Notes under the pieces: generated by a model
The model's input: the letters and a program-made list of their open reading frames with translations, nothing else
What the model was told of the DNA's origin: nothing
Databases searched by the model: none
Made by a program: the position numbers and the translations under genes
DNA from: Roseibacillus sp.
GTDB taxonomy: Bacteria; Verrucomicrobiota; Verrucomicrobiae; Verrucomicrobiales; Akkermansiaceae
Assembly: GCA_002723015.1 (NCBI GenBank)
Contig: PBNG01000034.1
Location: forward strand, 20,412 to 26,442
DNA: 6,031 nucleotides
Direction: 5' to 3'
Part shown: piece by piece, positions 5,496 through 6,031 of the stretch
How the letters are laid out: each line of letters starts with the position of its first letter
Numbering within the stretch: the first letter of the stretch is position 1

Positions 5496-6031
5496 CTATC
5501 CGGATAATTTTTCCCCGCCAATCAGTAGGGCCTGCCGGGAGAGCTCAGCGTAGAGTCCGTCTGCAGCGAGAAGCTGGCGATGTGTTCCCTCTTGAACCAC
5601 GGTTCCCTGATCGAGAACGTAAATACGGTCTGCGTTTCGGATGGTCGAGAGGCGATGGGCGATTACGAAAGCGCTCCTGTCGGCCATCAGTGCTTCCAAA
5701 GCTTCCTGGATCAGTCGTTCCGTTTCCGAGTCTACTGAGGCAGTGGCTTCGTCGAGCAGGAGGATGGGAGGGTCTTTCAGCAGGGCACGGGCAATGGACA
5801 GACGCTGCTTTTCCCCCCCGGACAGCTTCACCCCTCGTTCTCCGACATTCGTGTCCAGACCGTCGGGCAGGTCGCGTACGAGGCCGCTCGCCCGGGCCGA
5901 TTCAAGAGCCTTCCACAGCTCGGTCTCATCTGCCTCCGGTTTTGCCAGGAGAAGATTTTCGCGGACGCTCCCGTTGAAGAGAAAGGCCTCCTGGGTCACG
6001 TATCCGAGAGCTGATCTCAAAGAGCGCTTCC
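5496..6031 (-). CDS. ABC exporter, C-terminal part of ATPase domain (MsbA-like)
   Basis: C-terminal end of a nucleotide-binding domain of the ABCB/MsbA-type exporter class. The frame is open to the right edge; the TTG at 6018-6020 is not a credible start, because the preceding codons (K-R-S) continue normal NBD sequence just before the Q-loop. Visible in order: Q-loop VTQEAFLFNGSVREN, signature LSGGEKQRLSIARALL, Walker B ILLLDEATASVD including the catalytic Glu and the D-loop, and the H-switch IAHRLSTIRNAD. The end, GTVVQEGTHRQLLAADGLYAEL, is typical of exporters with fused membrane and ATPase domains, so the missing part should hold Walker A and six transmembrane helices. The substrate (lipid A, lipid, peptide or drug) cannot be told from this part. 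It ends with TAG at 5496-5498, 74 bases before serS on the same strand. Confidence 0.92.
   Translation of the reverse strand, partial: KRSLRSALGYVTQEAFLFNGSVRENLLLAKPEADETELWKALESARASGLVRDLPDGLDTNVGERGVKLSGGEKQRLSIARALLKDPPILLLDEATASVDSETERLIQEALEALMADRSAFVIAHRLSTIRNADRIYVLDQGTVVQEGTHRQLLAADGLYAELSRQALLIGGEKLSG

Noticed and set aside
5456..5977. 173-codon open frame on the plus strand across the ABC exporter gene
   Set aside because: Arg/Pro/Ser-rich and antisense to the ABC signature and Walker B motifs.
1..6031. Mobile element, defence system, CRISPR array or novel multi-gene system
   Set aside because: I see no transposase, integrase, terminal inverted repeats, regularly spaced repeats or cluster of unknown genes. 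Every sizeable gene here belongs to a known, mostly housekeeping family.

Overview
The window looks like a chromosomal housekeeping segment from a member of the Verrucomicrobiota (PVC group), moderately GC-rich. The best evidence for this is in front of recA. A perfect TGTTC-N4-GAACA palindrome lies there, which is the LexA operator described for Verrucomicrobia, and it sits exactly inside the spacer of a plausible -35/-10 pair. A short TilS without the usual C-terminal domain, similar in shape to chlamydial TilS, and a RecA with a long Ala/Ser/Lys/Glu-rich N-terminal extension fit the same group. This placement is inference, because no rRNA is present.

Layout. Bases 1-816 (+) hold the 3' two thirds of avtA (valine-pyruvate aminotransferase), cut by the window edge. 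It converges, with a 26-base gap, on a small lipase-like alpha/beta hydrolase with a lipoprotein signal peptide (843-1556, -). A roughly 290-base divergent intergenic region follows. It holds a 14-base perfect palindrome, a short imperfect tandem repeat and a GC-rich stretch that can be drawn as a cloverleaf of small hairpins. The recA promoter with its SOS box comes next, then recA (1934-3061, +). recA converges on tilS, and between them lies a strong hairpin (8-bp stem, TTCG loop) that probably ends transcription from one or both sides. The minus strand then carries, in order of transcription, the end of an ABC exporter gene (from the right edge to 5496), serS (5421-4153) and tilS (4107-3100).

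How the genes relate. serS and tilS both serve tRNA function: one charges tRNA-Ser, the other makes lysidine in the tRNA-Ile that reads AUA. They are probably co-transcribed with a 45-base gap. recA is a separate, damage-inducible transcription unit under LexA. avtA (alanine/valine metabolism), the hydrolase and the ABC exporter show no evident functional link to these.

I see no mobile element, CRISPR array, tRNA or rRNA gene, and no convincing novel multi-gene system. The points most worth a second look are the recA operator architecture (two overlapping palindromes sharing a half-site), what this implies for the recA start codon, the structured intergenic DNA upstream of it, and the lack of clear Shine-Dalgarno sequences at every visible start.
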